DNA of 64,000 nucleotides. Origin: Flavobacterium nitrogenifigens. GTDB taxonomy: Bacteria > Bacteroidota > Bacteroidia > Flavobacteriales > Flavobacteriaceae. The notes under the pieces were generated by a model that was given only the letters and a program-made list of their open reading frames with translations, had not been told where the DNA came from and did no database searches. The stretch spans positions 1 to 64,000 of the forward strand of contig NZ_QJRI01000163.1 of the NCBI RefSeq assembly GCF_003254565.1. The letters run 5' to 3'. This document shows, piece after piece, positions 31,791 to 39,758 of the stretch (its first letter is position 1; each line of letters opens with the position of its first letter). A program made the position numbers and the translations under genes.

Positions 31791-33641
31791 TTATGCTTTT
31801 TTGTTTTGTTTTTCCATTTCTTTCATGTCTTTTTCATGCTGTTTCATATCTTTCTCATGTTGTTTCATGTCTTTTGCATGTTGCTTCATGTCTTTGGCAT
31901 GCTGTTTCATATCAAGTTCATACTGTTTCATGTCTTGTTCGTATTGCTTCATGCTATTTTCATAGTCTTTAGAATCATCTCCAAAGTTAAATTTAAAGTC
32001 ATAGTTAAATTTTTCCATGTTTGCACTAAACTTTTCCATAGCAATTTCATACTTAGCCATTTCTTTCTCATAAATAGCTTCTCTTTGAGACATAATAGTT
32101 TCAATTTGTTTCTCATATGCATCCATCTGAGGTCCCCATGCTTCCATTTGTTTTTCAAAAGCTTCCATGTCTTTTTCAAATTTAGCCATAGCAATTTTAT
32201 CTTTTGGATTTTTAGGAGCAACTGGAGGTTTTGGCATTTTTGACATGTCAACTGCAGGAGCAGGAGGCAGTGGTCCTGAAGGAAATGAAGGCGGTGTTGG
32301 AGGTGTTGGAGGAACGATATCTCCATTACGAACGATAACTTTTTCGTTTCTGATAATTATTGGTGTTCTAAAATTTTTATCAGTATTGATAACAATAGCT
32401 TTGGCTCCATTTTCATCTGTTCCAATAGCCAACTCACAATCTTTTATGGCTTCGTCTCCGTCGATCTTTATAGTTTGTTTTTTGCCAGAATCCGATTTTA
32501 CTTTGATCTGAATTGCAGTTAATTCTTCTTTAGTATTTCTTTTTACATCAGAAATCTCAACATCAAGATTATGATTTGTTTTTAACTTTCCAGGAAGTTC
32601 GTTTAATTCCTTGTCGGTTGTATTTTTTGTTATTTTGATGGTTTCATCAGAATCTTTGATGGTATCTCTTTGAATAACAGCTTCATTTTGTTTCTTTTCC
32701 TGTGCAATGGTCTTTATCTGAAATAAAAGAACAAATGCACCAAGAGCAGGAATTACTGCCGAATATTTCCAGTAGTTTCTTTTCTTTGATTGATTTTTGT
32801 TTAACATGACAATTCGTTTTTTGATTAATGATTGATAAAAATGATTGGTGATTGCAACACAAGTTTCATGCGTTGTGATTTTTAAAAGTGTGTACTGATA
32901 CGCTTTTTTGTCTGCAATTTTCTTAGAAGCTTCACTGTCAGCAATAAATTCTAGGTTTTGCAAAATTGCTTTTTTATAAAGCCAAACAATTGGATTGAAC
33001 CAAAATAGGATGCAGAAGATTCTCGAAATCAAAACATCGACTGTGTGTTTTTGATCGCTGTGCACTTTTTCATGTTCCAGAATATTCTCTAATTCTGCAG
33101 CTGTATATAGTGATGAGTTATATACAATGTAATCGAAATAGGAGAAGGGAGCAATGTTTTCATCTACATCAATGAATTTAAAATCATTTTGATGTTCAAT
33201 TTTCTTTCCTTTCAAAACAGAGTTTAAGCTGTAAAAATCTAGTGCAAATTTGATTAGAAAAGCCAAGAAACCAATTCCATAAACTACAGCAAGAACTAAA
33301 CTCCAATTGATTTCAAAATTTTCCTCCTCAACAACCGTAACCGTCGTTGGTTTGTATTGAGGTGTGTAAACAATGGCATCTTGACTTGAAATTGGAATGT
33401 TTTTTATAGCATTTTCCGTAGTTGTTATAATTGGAGCAGGAGCAAGTGCAGGAGGTGCTTCAATCCAAATCACTTTGGTGTAAACTACAAAAGGCAGTAC
33501 AATAGAAGTAATTAAACCAGCAATTAGAAACCATCGGCTGCTGTTGAAAAAAGTCTCTTTGCGAAGTAAAAAAATGTAAGCAAAATAAAACATTGCTAAT
33601 AACCCGCTTGATTTTAAGATAAAAATGAAAAGTGCTTCCAT
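31791..33641 (-). CDS. BlaR1/MecR1-like M56 metallopeptidase, copy b
   Basis: The 616-residue membrane sensor-protease type protein has spans at about 7-26, 38-58 and 115-137. The M56 zinc motif is HEKVH (His190, Glu191, His194) and a further span lies near 305-320. In staphylococcal BlaR1 and MecR1 this domain cleaves the paired repressor. Here there is no penicillin-binding sensor domain; the C-terminus is instead a long helical, Pro-rich then heptad-repeat region (about 455-616) ending in repeats of DMKQHxK. It pairs with BlaI-like copy b (10-base gap) and is the last gene of a duplicated operon. Confidence 0.85.
   Translation of the reverse strand: MEALFIFILKSSGLLAMFYFAYIFLLRKETFFNSSRWFLIAGLITSIVLPFVVYTKVIWIEAPPALAPAPIITTTENAIKNIPISSQDAIVYTPQYKPTTVTVVEEENFEINWSLVLAVVYGIGFLAFLIKFALDFYSLNSVLKGKKIEHQNDFKFIDVDENIAPFSYFDYIVYNSSLYTAAELENILEHEKVHSDQKHTVDVLISRIFCILFWFNPIVWLYKKAILQNLEFIADSEASKKIADKKAYQYTLLKITTHETCVAITNHFYQSLIKKRIVMLNKNQSKKRNYWKYSAVIPALGAFVLLFQIKTIAQEKKQNEAVIQRDTIKDSDETIKITKNTTDKELNELPGKLKTNHNLDVEISDVKRNTKEELTAIQIKVKSDSGKKQTIKIDGDEAIKDCELAIGTDENGAKAIVINTDKNFRTPIIIRNEKVIVRNGDIVPPTPPTPPSFPSGPLPPAPAVDMSKMPKPPVAPKNPKDKIAMAKFEKDMEAFEKQMEAWGPQMDAYEKQIETIMSQREAIYEKEMAKYEIAMEKFSANMEKFNYDFKFNFGDDSKDYENSMKQYEQDMKQYELDMKQHAKDMKQHAKDMKQHEKDMKQHEKDMKEMEKQNKKA
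31806..31965 (-). repeat. 21-bp in-frame tandem repeat in the M56 peptidase gene
   Basis: About seven imperfect 21-bp units encode heptads of the form DMKQHxK or DMKQYEx near the C-terminus. The regular seven-residue period suggests a coiled coil or extended charged helix. Confidence 0.8.
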
Positions 33642-33651
33642 ATTATTCTGA

Positions 33652-34020
33652 TTATTTACCTTCTTTTGGATTTTCGATCATATCTAAGATTTCTCGTAGT
33701 TCGTCTGCTGAAATTTTCTCTTCTTTAGCAAAAAAAGAAACCATGCTTTTATAAGAACTATTAAAATAATTATCAATTGCAGTACTCATAAAGCCTTTTC
33801 GATAATCTTCAATGCTTACAGCTGGATAATACTGATGCGTATTTCCGAAAGCATTGTGCGCAACATAACCTTTCTCTTCCAGATTACGAACAATGGTCGA
33901 CAAAGTGTTGTAATGCGGCTGATCTTCTAAAATCTCTGCTTGAATTTCTTTTACAAAAGCCTTTTTTAGCTTCCATAAAATATGCATGATTTCTTCTTCT
34001 TTGTTGGTTAGTTTTTGCAT
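33652..34020 (-). CDS. BlaI/MecI/CopY-family repressor, copy b
   Basis: The 122-residue winged-helix repressor begins MQKLTNKEEEIMHILWKLKKAFVKEIQAEI and contains the recognition-helix region YNTLSTIVRNLEEKGYVAHNAFG. The C-terminal dimerisation helices include SYKSMVSFFAKEEKIS. It differs from copy a at roughly ten positions. It has no visible promoter of its own (27 bases after the upstream peptidase gene), so it depends on the promoter of copy a. Confidence 0.93.
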   Translation of the reverse strand: MQKLTNKEEEIMHILWKLKKAFVKEIQAEILEDQPHYNTLSTIVRNLEEKGYVAHNAFGNTHQYYPAVSIEDYRKGFMSTAIDNYFNSSYKSMVSFFAKEEKISADELREILDMIENPKEGK

Positions 34021-34047
34021 TTTTTCTATTTAAAAATTAGAAACGAA

Positions 34048-35649
34048 TTATTTCTTGGTTACAATTTCGATTACTCCGTTTGAAGCTTTATCTCCATATT
34101 GTTCAGTCGCATTAACTCCATTTAAAACATTTACAGATTCAATATCTTTAGGTTTAATGCTATTATAATCAAAACCAGAAGGCATTTCTTCACCGTCAAC
34201 AATTACAAGTGGGCTAGATGCTTTAACATTCGTTTTCGTGCCATTTGAAACAGCAACAGTTGTGCCTCCAGTTGTAATAACTTTAGTGTTATTATCTTTA
34301 TTTATGATTACAGTAGTGCTAATATTTGAATTAGTATTACTGTCAGTTTTTGTACTAGTAATAGAATTAGTGTTAACATGGGTTTCTGTATTAGTAATTG
34401 TATTTTTAACTTCTGAATTGTTTGCCTTTTCATTTAAAGCAACTTTTTGACTTACAGCGCTTTTTTCATCATAGGTTTTGATACCAGTTCTTTTTGCGCC
34501 ATTTTTTCCAGTAACAACAACTATCCCGAAATCTTTAATGGCAACTTTTCCGCCTGTTTGGATAGATTGAGATTTTTGATTCTCATAAGCTATTTCAACT
34601 TTAAGTGAAGTTAGCTGATTTGCTGAGTTTCTTTTGACTCTAGAAGCTTCAAATTCAACATTGTGCAACATTTTTAATTGCGTTTTGATTCTTTTTAGCT
34701 CTAAATCAGTAGTGTTCTTTTGAATGGTGTAAACATCAACGGCTTCAATTTCGGTAGATGCTGATTTTACAGTTTGTGGTCTTTCTTTTGCAATTACTTC
34801 AATTTGAAATAATAATACAAATGCAGCAAGTGCTGGGATTACCGCATAATACTTCCAAGAATTTCTTTTGTTTGATTGATTTTTGTTTAACATGACGATT
34901 CGTTTTTTGATTAATGATTGATAAAAATGATTAGTGATTGCAACACAATTCTCGTGTGTTGTTATTTTTAAAAGCGTATATTGATAAGCTTTTTTGTCTA
35001 AAAGTTTTTTCGCTGCCTCGCTGTCGGCAATAAATTCTAAATTCTGAGTTATTGCTTTTTTGTAAAACCAAACAATTGGATTAAACCAGAAAATAATGCT
35101 GAATATTCTCGAAATCAGCACATCGAATGTATGATTTTGATCGCTGTGCACTTTTTCGTGTTCAATTATGTTTTCCAATTCTGAAGCTGTGTACAGTGAT
35201 GAGTTGTACACGATATATTCAAAATAGGAGAAAGGAGCAATGTTTTCGTTTATATCTATGAATTTGAAATCGGCTTGCTGTTTGATTTTTTTTCCTTTAA
35301 TAATGGAATTCAAACTATAAAAATCGATTGCCAATTTTATTAGAAAAATTAAAAGACCTAAAGCGTAAATCCCAAGAAGGAAAAAGTTCCAATTAAACTC
35401 TGAAGATTCGTCTTGAGATGTGTTTGATACGAAATTCTGAAAATCGGTATCAAATTGTGGAGCCGCATTTATCCATATTACCTTCGTATAAGTTACTAAT
35501 GGTAAGATTGCTGATACAATTAAACCAGACAAAAGAAACCATCTGTTGCTATTAAAGAATGTTTCTTTGCGAAGTAAGAAATAGTATGCGCAATAAAACA
35601 AAAGCATTAAACTGCTTGATTTGATAATATAGATGAAAAGTGCTTCCAT
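34048..35649 (-). CDS. BlaR1-like M56 metallopeptidase with TonB-plug-like tail, copy a
   Basis: The 533-residue protein has spans near 7-26, 38-58 and 90-110, the zinc motif HEKVH (His164, Glu165, His168) and a further span near 270-288. After an Asn/Thr-rich low-complexity linker (about 405-455), the C-terminus reads VVDGEEMP-like then IESVNVLNGVNATEQYGDKASNGVIEIVTKK-type sequence, which resembles the plug-domain motif of TonB-dependent receptors. The presumed role is site-specific proteolysis of BlaI-type repressor after an envelope signal. It follows BlaI copy a by 8 bases. Confidence 0.85.
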   Translation of the reverse strand: MEALFIYIIKSSSLMLLFYCAYYFLLRKETFFNSNRWFLLSGLIVSAILPLVTYTKVIWINAAPQFDTDFQNFVSNTSQDESSEFNWNFFLLGIYALGLLIFLIKLAIDFYSLNSIIKGKKIKQQADFKFIDINENIAPFSYFEYIVYNSSLYTASELENIIEHEKVHSDQNHTFDVLISRIFSIIFWFNPIVWFYKKAITQNLEFIADSEAAKKLLDKKAYQYTLLKITTHENCVAITNHFYQSLIKKRIVMLNKNQSNKRNSWKYYAVIPALAAFVLLFQIEVIAKERPQTVKSASTEIEAVDVYTIQKNTTDLELKRIKTQLKMLHNVEFEASRVKRNSANQLTSLKVEIAYENQKSQSIQTGGKVAIKDFGIVVVTGKNGAKRTGIKTYDEKSAVSQKVALNEKANNSEVKNTITNTETHVNTNSITSTKTDSNTNSNISTTVIINKDNNTKVITTGGTTVAVSNGTKTNVKASSPLVIVDGEEMPSGFDYNSIKPKDIESVNVLNGVNATEQYGDKASNGVIEIVTKK

Positions 35650-35657
35650 AATCTGAA

Positions 35658-36026
35658 TTATTTATCTTCTTTTTTATTTTCGATCATCGATAAAATTTCG
35701 CGTAATTCATCTGCTGAAATTTTTTCTTCTTTAGCAAAAAAGGACACCATGCTTTTATAAGAACTATTAAAGTAATTATCGATTGCGGTTTTCATAAATC
35801 CTTTTCTGTAATCTTCAATTGGTACAATCGGAAAGTATTGATGTGTGTTTCCGAAGGCATTGTGCCCAACGTATCCTTTTTCTTCCAGATTACGCACAAT
35901 AGTAGATAATGTGTTGTAATGTGGCTGGTCTTCAGTTATTTCAGCTTGAATTTCTTTTACAAAAGCTTTTTTCAGCTTCCATAAAATCATCATAATTTCT
36001 TCTTCTTTGTTTGTTAACTTCTGCAT
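35658..36026 (-). CDS. BlaI/MecI/CopY-family repressor, copy a (operon-first)
   Basis: The 122-residue winged-helix repressor is about nine-tenths identical to copy b, with the same MQKLTNKEEEIM start and YNTLSTIVRNLEEKGYV recognition region. It is the first of four genes reading blaI-like, M56, blaI-like, M56 with short gaps (8, 27 and 10 bases). Its upstream region carries a consensus promoter overlaid by three palindromes, so autorepression is very likely. Confidence 0.93.
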   Translation of the reverse strand: MQKLTNKEEEIMMILWKLKKAFVKEIQAEITEDQPHYNTLSTIVRNLEEKGYVGHNAFGNTHQYFPIVPIEDYRKGFMKTAIDNYFNSSYKSMVSFFAKEEKISADELREILSMIENKKEDK

Positions 36027-36043
36027 CTTCTTTAATTTTAATT

Positions 36044-36074
36044 CAAACCTACAACTATTTTTTTAGTTACGCAA
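36044..36074 (-). promoter_or_regulatory. Promoter of the BlaI/BlaR1-type operon
   Basis: On the minus strand TTG (36074-36072) and TAGGTTTG (36051-36044) are separated by 20 bases. This matches the Bacteroidota promoter and lies 18 bases before the first start codon. Confidence 0.72.
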
Positions 36075-36108
36075 CTATAAAAATAGTTATTTAACTAAAA
36101 ATTAAGTT
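36053..36108. promoter_or_regulatory. Three phased operators for the BlaI-type repressors
   Basis: Three palindromes share the geometry AACTA-N6-TAGTT: 36053-36068 (perfect), 36073-36088 (perfect) and 36093-36108 (AACTA-N6-AAGTT, one mismatch). Their starts are exactly 20 bp apart, about two helical turns. The first lies between the -33 and -7 elements and the second covers -33, so bound repressor would block transcription. The half-site differs from the TACA/TGTA half-site known for BlaI, MecI and CopY. Binding is inferred. Confidence 0.7.
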
Positions 36109-36192
36109 TGATTTCGATTTTAGACGCAAAAAAGCAATTCAAATTTAATGGTAATAAATTGAATTATAGTGTTTTAAAAAGTTAAAAGTTGT

Positions 36193-37410
36193 TTAGGAAG
36201 CTTTTGGGTTAAGTAAAGCATTTTTAATCCAGATACAGCATCCTGTCGCAAGAACACCCATGCAGGCCATAAAAAGCCAGTTGGTTTGATAGCCAAATCG
36301 GGTAATAATCTCGAAGCCGAGTTTAGAACTCACAATATGAGCAAGACTAAAACTCATGGTATAAAGTGCCATGTATCGTCCTTCTTGTCCGCGCGGTGCA
36401 CGACTTAGCGCAAATGCATTGGAAAACGGGAAAGTGAGAACTTCACCAATAGAAATACAAACCATGCTGACAACCAATATTCCTGCCCAGAAATTAATAA
36501 GAAGTAAAAAGAAACTCGATGCCATTACAAAAGAGCCAACTATTATAATTCTAATTTTAGGAAAAGCTTTTCGCTCTAAAAATCCAACAGTTGGCATTTC
36601 TAGAGAGAAGATCAAAAGACCGTTTAAAGTCATTAAAAGACCTGTTTGAAATTCGCTTAAGCCAAATTTTTCATTATGATATAAAGGTAGAGTAGTAAAT
36701 AACTGGAAGAAAATCATAGCTGTAATAAAACTAACGAATAAGAAAACCCAGAAAATTTTATCATGAAAAACCGATTTTACATCGGTAGCGCTTTCTGCTT
36801 TATCGTCGTGAGTAGCTTTTTTCTTTTCCTTTACGAGCAGAGCGAAAATAGAGATTGAAATAATACAAGAAGCACCGTCGACCCAAAACAAACCTGAATA
36901 TCCCATTCCCATAATAATTAAACCGCCAAGGGCAGGTCCCGCTGCAAAACCTAAATTTACAGCAAGGCGTACAAGTGTTAGAGCGCGAGTTCTATTTTCT
37001 GGTTTAGCATAAGCTCCAAGAGAAACAAACATTGCAGGTCTAAACATATCGGCAATGGTCATAAGAACAAACATTGCTACGCAAAGTGCCCAAAAAGTAG
37101 TAATATATTGTACGAAGAAAAGAGAAACACCGCTTGTAAATAAGCTAAAAATCATAATCTTATAGAACCCTATTTTATCTGATAGTTTACCTCCAAGCCA
37201 CGATCCCAACATTGACCCAAAACCAAATGCAACCATAATCCATCCCACTTGATTGTACGAAAAGTGAAGATCTTCTTTCAAATATTTTGATAAAAAAGGA
37301 AGAACCATTGTTCCAGCGCGGTTGATAAAAGTGATGATGGCAAGAATCCAAACTTCTCTGGTAAAACCTCGAAAGTTGTTAATGTAGTGAGTTAGGGCGT
37401 TTTTAAGCAT
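36193..37410 (-). CDS. MFS transporter, drug-efflux type
   Basis: The 405-residue protein has about 12 spans. It shows the motif A region GSWLGGKLSDKIGFYKIM between spans 2 and 3, and RALTLVRLAVNLGFAAGPALGGLI in spans 4-5, as in the MdtG/MdtH-like drug:H+ antiporter group. A cytoplasmic loop (KEKKKATHDDKAESATD) separates the two halves. The substrate is unknown. It is divergent from the DUF1684 gene, and each has its own -7 box. Confidence 0.82.
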   Translation of the reverse strand: MLKNALTHYINNFRGFTREVWILAIITFINRAGTMVLPFLSKYLKEDLHFSYNQVGWIMVAFGFGSMLGSWLGGKLSDKIGFYKIMIFSLFTSGVSLFFVQYITTFWALCVAMFVLMTIADMFRPAMFVSLGAYAKPENRTRALTLVRLAVNLGFAAGPALGGLIIMGMGYSGLFWVDGASCIISISIFALLVKEKKKATHDDKAESATDVKSVFHDKIFWVFLFVSFITAMIFFQLFTTLPLYHNEKFGLSEFQTGLLMTLNGLLIFSLEMPTVGFLERKAFPKIRIIIVGSFVMASSFFLLLINFWAGILVVSMVCISIGEVLTFPFSNAFALSRAPRGQEGRYMALYTMSFSLAHIVSSKLGFEIITRFGYQTNWLFMACMGVLATGCCIWIKNALLNPKAS

Positions 37411-37432
37411 TTTGAGTGATAGATTATCGTCA

Positions 37433-37440
37433 CAAAGTTA
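37433..37440 (-). promoter_or_regulatory. -7 promoter box for the MFS gene
   Basis: Minus-strand TAACTTTG matches TAnnTTTG, 22 bases before the start codon. Confidence 0.5.
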
Positions 37441-37463
37441 GGAAACTTTGTCTCGTTAAGTGG

Positions 37464-37494
37464 TTGTTGTTTTGTTACTTTTGAACTATTTTTG
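37464..37494 (+). promoter_or_regulatory. Promoter of the DUF1684 gene
   Basis: TATTTTTG (37487-37494) is preceded by TTG at 37464 or 37467 (spacers of 20 or 17). The last TTG of the box begins an open frame that cannot be the true start; the ATG at 37510 follows 15 bases later. Confidence 0.7.
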
Positions 37495-37509
37495 CATAAA
37501 ATTTCTAAA

Positions 37510-38109
37510 ATGAAAACTATAAACGCCGTAGCTTTATTGTTGGTTTTTAATTTTGCTTTTGCACAAAAAAAGTTTAATAAAGCTGATGTACAAAAATTTC
37601 AAAAGAAAATCAATTCGGAATTTGCTGACCCTAAGACAAGTCCGTTGATGGCTGAAGATCTAAAAACTTTTAAAAGCTTAGATTTTTTTCCTATTTCTGA
37701 AACGTATTTTGTTAATGCGACTTTAGTAAAAGCTAAAGGGGGAAAAGTTTTTGAAATGAAAACTTCGGGAAAATATACTCCAAAGTACATTAAATATGGA
37801 ACCTTAAACTTCAAAATAAACGGAAAAGCGTTTCAACTTGCCGTTTACCAAAGTTTAGATCTTATAGTTCAGGAAAAATATAAGAATCATTTATTCTTGC
37901 CTTTTTCAGATTTAACAACTGGTAAAGAAAGTTACATAGGCGGTCGTTATATTGATTTAGAAATTCCAAAAGGAAATACAATTGCAGTAGACTTTAATCA
38001 AGCATATAATCCGTATTGCGCTTATAATTACAAATATTCTTGCCCGCTTGTACCGCAGGAGAATGATCTGAAAATCGAAATTAAAGCTGGTGTAAAGACC
38101 TTTCATTAA
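37510..38109 (+). CDS. Exported DUF1684 protein
   Basis: The 199-residue protein from the ATG at 37510 has a signal peptide (MKTINAVALLLVFNFAFAQ). The family signature lies in the C-terminal half: KESYIGGRYIDLEIPKG, VDFNQAYNPYCAYNYKYSCPL and a final IKAG. The clustered Cys and Tyr residues are conserved in DUF1684, whose function is unknown. Its stop and the next start share one base (TAATG), so translation is probably coupled to the TatD-like gene. Confidence 0.85.
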   Translation: MKTINAVALLLVFNFAFAQKKFNKADVQKFQKKINSEFADPKTSPLMAEDLKTFKSLDFFPISETYFVNATLVKAKGGKVFEMKTSGKYTPKYIKYGTLNFKINGKAFQLAVYQSLDLIVQEKYKNHLFLPFSDLTTGKESYIGGRYIDLEIPKGNTIAVDFNQAYNPYCAYNYKYSCPLVPQENDLKIEIKAGVKTFH

Positions 38110-38756
38110 TGGAATATTTTAATCTTCATACGCATCAATTTACCAATCAATCAGATGTTTTAGAATTGGTTAATCAATATCCAAAAGATTTTGATGCGTC
38201 AATTCCATTTTATTCGATAGGAATTCATCCTTGGTATATTGACGAAAATAGGCTTAATGAAGATTTGAAAATTATAGAGGAAAAACTGCAAACCAAAAAC
38301 TGTTTGGCAATTGGCGAATGCGGATTGGATAAAAGAATAGAAGTCTCATTTGAGTTACAGGTTTCTATTTTTGAAAAACAATTGGAATTAGCAGAAAAAT
38401 ATAAAAAACCTGTAGTGATTCATTGCGTTGCCGCTTTTCAGGAAGTCTTGGCAATTAAGAAAAAAATGAAGATAAATGTTCCCATGATTATTCATGGTTT
38501 TTCTAAAAATAATCAATTGGCTGAGCAATTAATAGCTGCTGGATTTTATCTTTCATTTGGAAAATATTTATTGAAAAATCCAGATTTGAAGTCGGTTTTT
38601 CAAAATGTTCCAAATGATCGTTTTTTCTTAGAAACGGATACTATTGAAGAATCAATTAAAGAAGTTTACGAATTGACTTCTGAATATAAAGGACTAAAAA
38701 TAAAAGAATTAGAAGAGATTATTTCAAGTAACTATAGAAGTGTGTTCGAATTGTAA
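38109..38756 (+). CDS. TatD family metal-dependent hydrolase
   Basis: The 215-residue amidohydrolase-like protein starts with the metal-binding FNLHTHQF (usual form DxHxH). It has GECGLDKR, VIHCV and IHGFSKN, and ends with the FLETDT motif. TatD proteins act as 3'-5' DNA exonucleases in some bacteria, but this shorter, diverged member may act on another substrate. It overlaps the DUF1684 gene by one base. Confidence 0.87.
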   Translation: MEYFNLHTHQFTNQSDVLELVNQYPKDFDASIPFYSIGIHPWYIDENRLNEDLKIIEEKLQTKNCLAIGECGLDKRIEVSFELQVSIFEKQLELAEKYKKPVVIHCVAAFQEVLAIKKKMKINVPMIIHGFSKNNQLAEQLIAAGFYLSFGKYLLKNPDLKSVFQNVPNDRFFLETDTIEESIKEVYELTSEYKGLKIKELEEIISSNYRSVFEL

Positions 38757-38786
38757 AACATGATTTGTCAGGCTGACAACAAGAAA

Positions 38787-38826
38787 AACTTGAAACATTA
38801 AACTTGAAACATTAAACTTGAAACAA
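38787..38826 (+). repeat. 14-bp tandem repeat
   Basis: The unit ACTTGAAACATTAA is repeated about 2.7 times in the 98-base gap before tcdA. A small palindrome TTGTCA-GGC-TGACAA lies just upstream (38765-38779). Confidence 0.8.
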
Positions 38827-38854
38827 AAAGAATAAAAACAACAAAAAAGAATAT

Positions 38855-39568
38855 ATGGCAGAATGGACAGAAAGAGCTGAGCTTTTGTTTACTAAAGAAG
38901 GATTAGAAAATTTACAAAAGTCTAATGTTTTAGTCGTTGGACTAGGAGGAGTTGGATCTTTTGCAGCTGAATTTTTAGCAAGAGCAGGAGTAGGAAACAT
39001 GACAATTGTAGACGGAGACGTTGTGGATATTACCAACATTAACCGTCAATTGCCAGCTTTGCATTCAACAGTAGGTCAGCCAAAAATTAAAATTGTAGGA
39101 GATCGTTTAATGGATATTAATCCAGAATTAAATCTAACTCGTGTTCAAGAATTTCTTTCTCCAGAACGTGCTTTTGAGATTGTTTCTCCAGAATTTGATT
39201 ATGTTTTGGATTGCATTGACAGTATTACTCCAAAATTAAATCTGATTATTGCTGCAAAACGCAAAAGAGTAAAAATCATTAGCAGTATGGGTGCTGGTGG
39301 AAAAATGCAGGCTTCAAAAGTAAAAGTAGCGGATATTTCAAAAACAATTAATTGCTATTTCTCTAAAACAATTCGCAAGCGTTTAAAAGAAGTAAAAATT
39401 AATAAACTGAAAGTAGTTTTCTCTTCTGAAATTCAAGACGAGAAAAGCTTAAAATTAACAGACGGTAAAAACTTCAAAAAGTCATTCTACGGAACAAACA
39501 GCTATATGCCAGGATTATTTGGTTTGCATGCCGCAGAAACGGTGATTAGATATTTGCTTAAAAAGTAA
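38855..39568 (+). CDS. tcdA: tRNA threonylcarbamoyladenosine dehydratase
   Basis: It cyclises t6A37 in tRNA to ct6A using ATP. The 237-residue E1-like (ThiF/MoeB fold) protein has the nucleotide-binding GLGGVGSFAAEFLARAGVG, DGDVVDITNINRQLPAL and DCIDSITPKLNLI, followed by SSMGAGGKMQASKVKVADI. The ending GLHAAETVIRYLL is typical of TcdA. There is no fused sulfurtransferase domain, which separates it from MoeB and ThiF. Confidence 0.92.
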   Translation: MAEWTERAELLFTKEGLENLQKSNVLVVGLGGVGSFAAEFLARAGVGNMTIVDGDVVDITNINRQLPALHSTVGQPKIKIVGDRLMDINPELNLTRVQEFLSPERAFEIVSPEFDYVLDCIDSITPKLNLIIAAKRKRVKIISSMGAGGKMQASKVKVADISKTINCYFSKTIRKRLKEVKINKLKVVFSSEIQDEKSLKLTDGKNFKKSFYGTNSYMPGLFGLHAAETVIRYLLKK

Positions 39569-39747
39569 GGTTCTGAGATGCTAAGATTCTAAGGTGCTAA
39601 GGTTTTTTAGCAGCTAGACTGAATCTTATTTTTCTGAACCTTAAATAATACAACTGAAAACGAACTTTGTCAAAGTTTTAAACTTTGACAAAGTTAAACA
39701 CAAAAGAAAGAAACCTTAGAGCCTTTGCCTCTTAGAACCTTAGCACC
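39569..39747. repeat. Inverted arrays of 8-bp repeats flanking a double palindrome
   Basis: The gap between tcdA and the HAD gene holds a left array of 8-bp units (GGTTCTGA, GATGCTAA, GATTCTAA, GGTGCTAA; 39569-39602). A reverse-complement array of like units follows at 39714-39747. Between them AACTTTGTCAAAGTT and AACTTTGACAAAGTT (39663-39695) are each palindromic and together form a 33-base palindrome. A related 8-bp array recurs at 56171. Confidence 0.8.
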
Positions 39748-39758
39748 TTTAAAAAAAA

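Noticed and set aside
31806..31965. Regular 21-bp repeats that look like a small repeat array
   Set aside because: They are in frame, unspaced and encode heptads of the M56 peptidase; they are not CRISPR repeats.
31785..32511. Long open frames opposite the M56 peptidase gene
   Set aside because: They arise from the repetitive, low-complexity coding strand; the products are low-complexity Phe/His-rich or Gly-rich with no family resemblance.
31791..36026. Beta-lactam resistance operon
   Set aside because: BlaI/BlaR1-type genes are present, but there is no beta-lactamase gene and no penicillin-binding sensor domain in either M56 protein.
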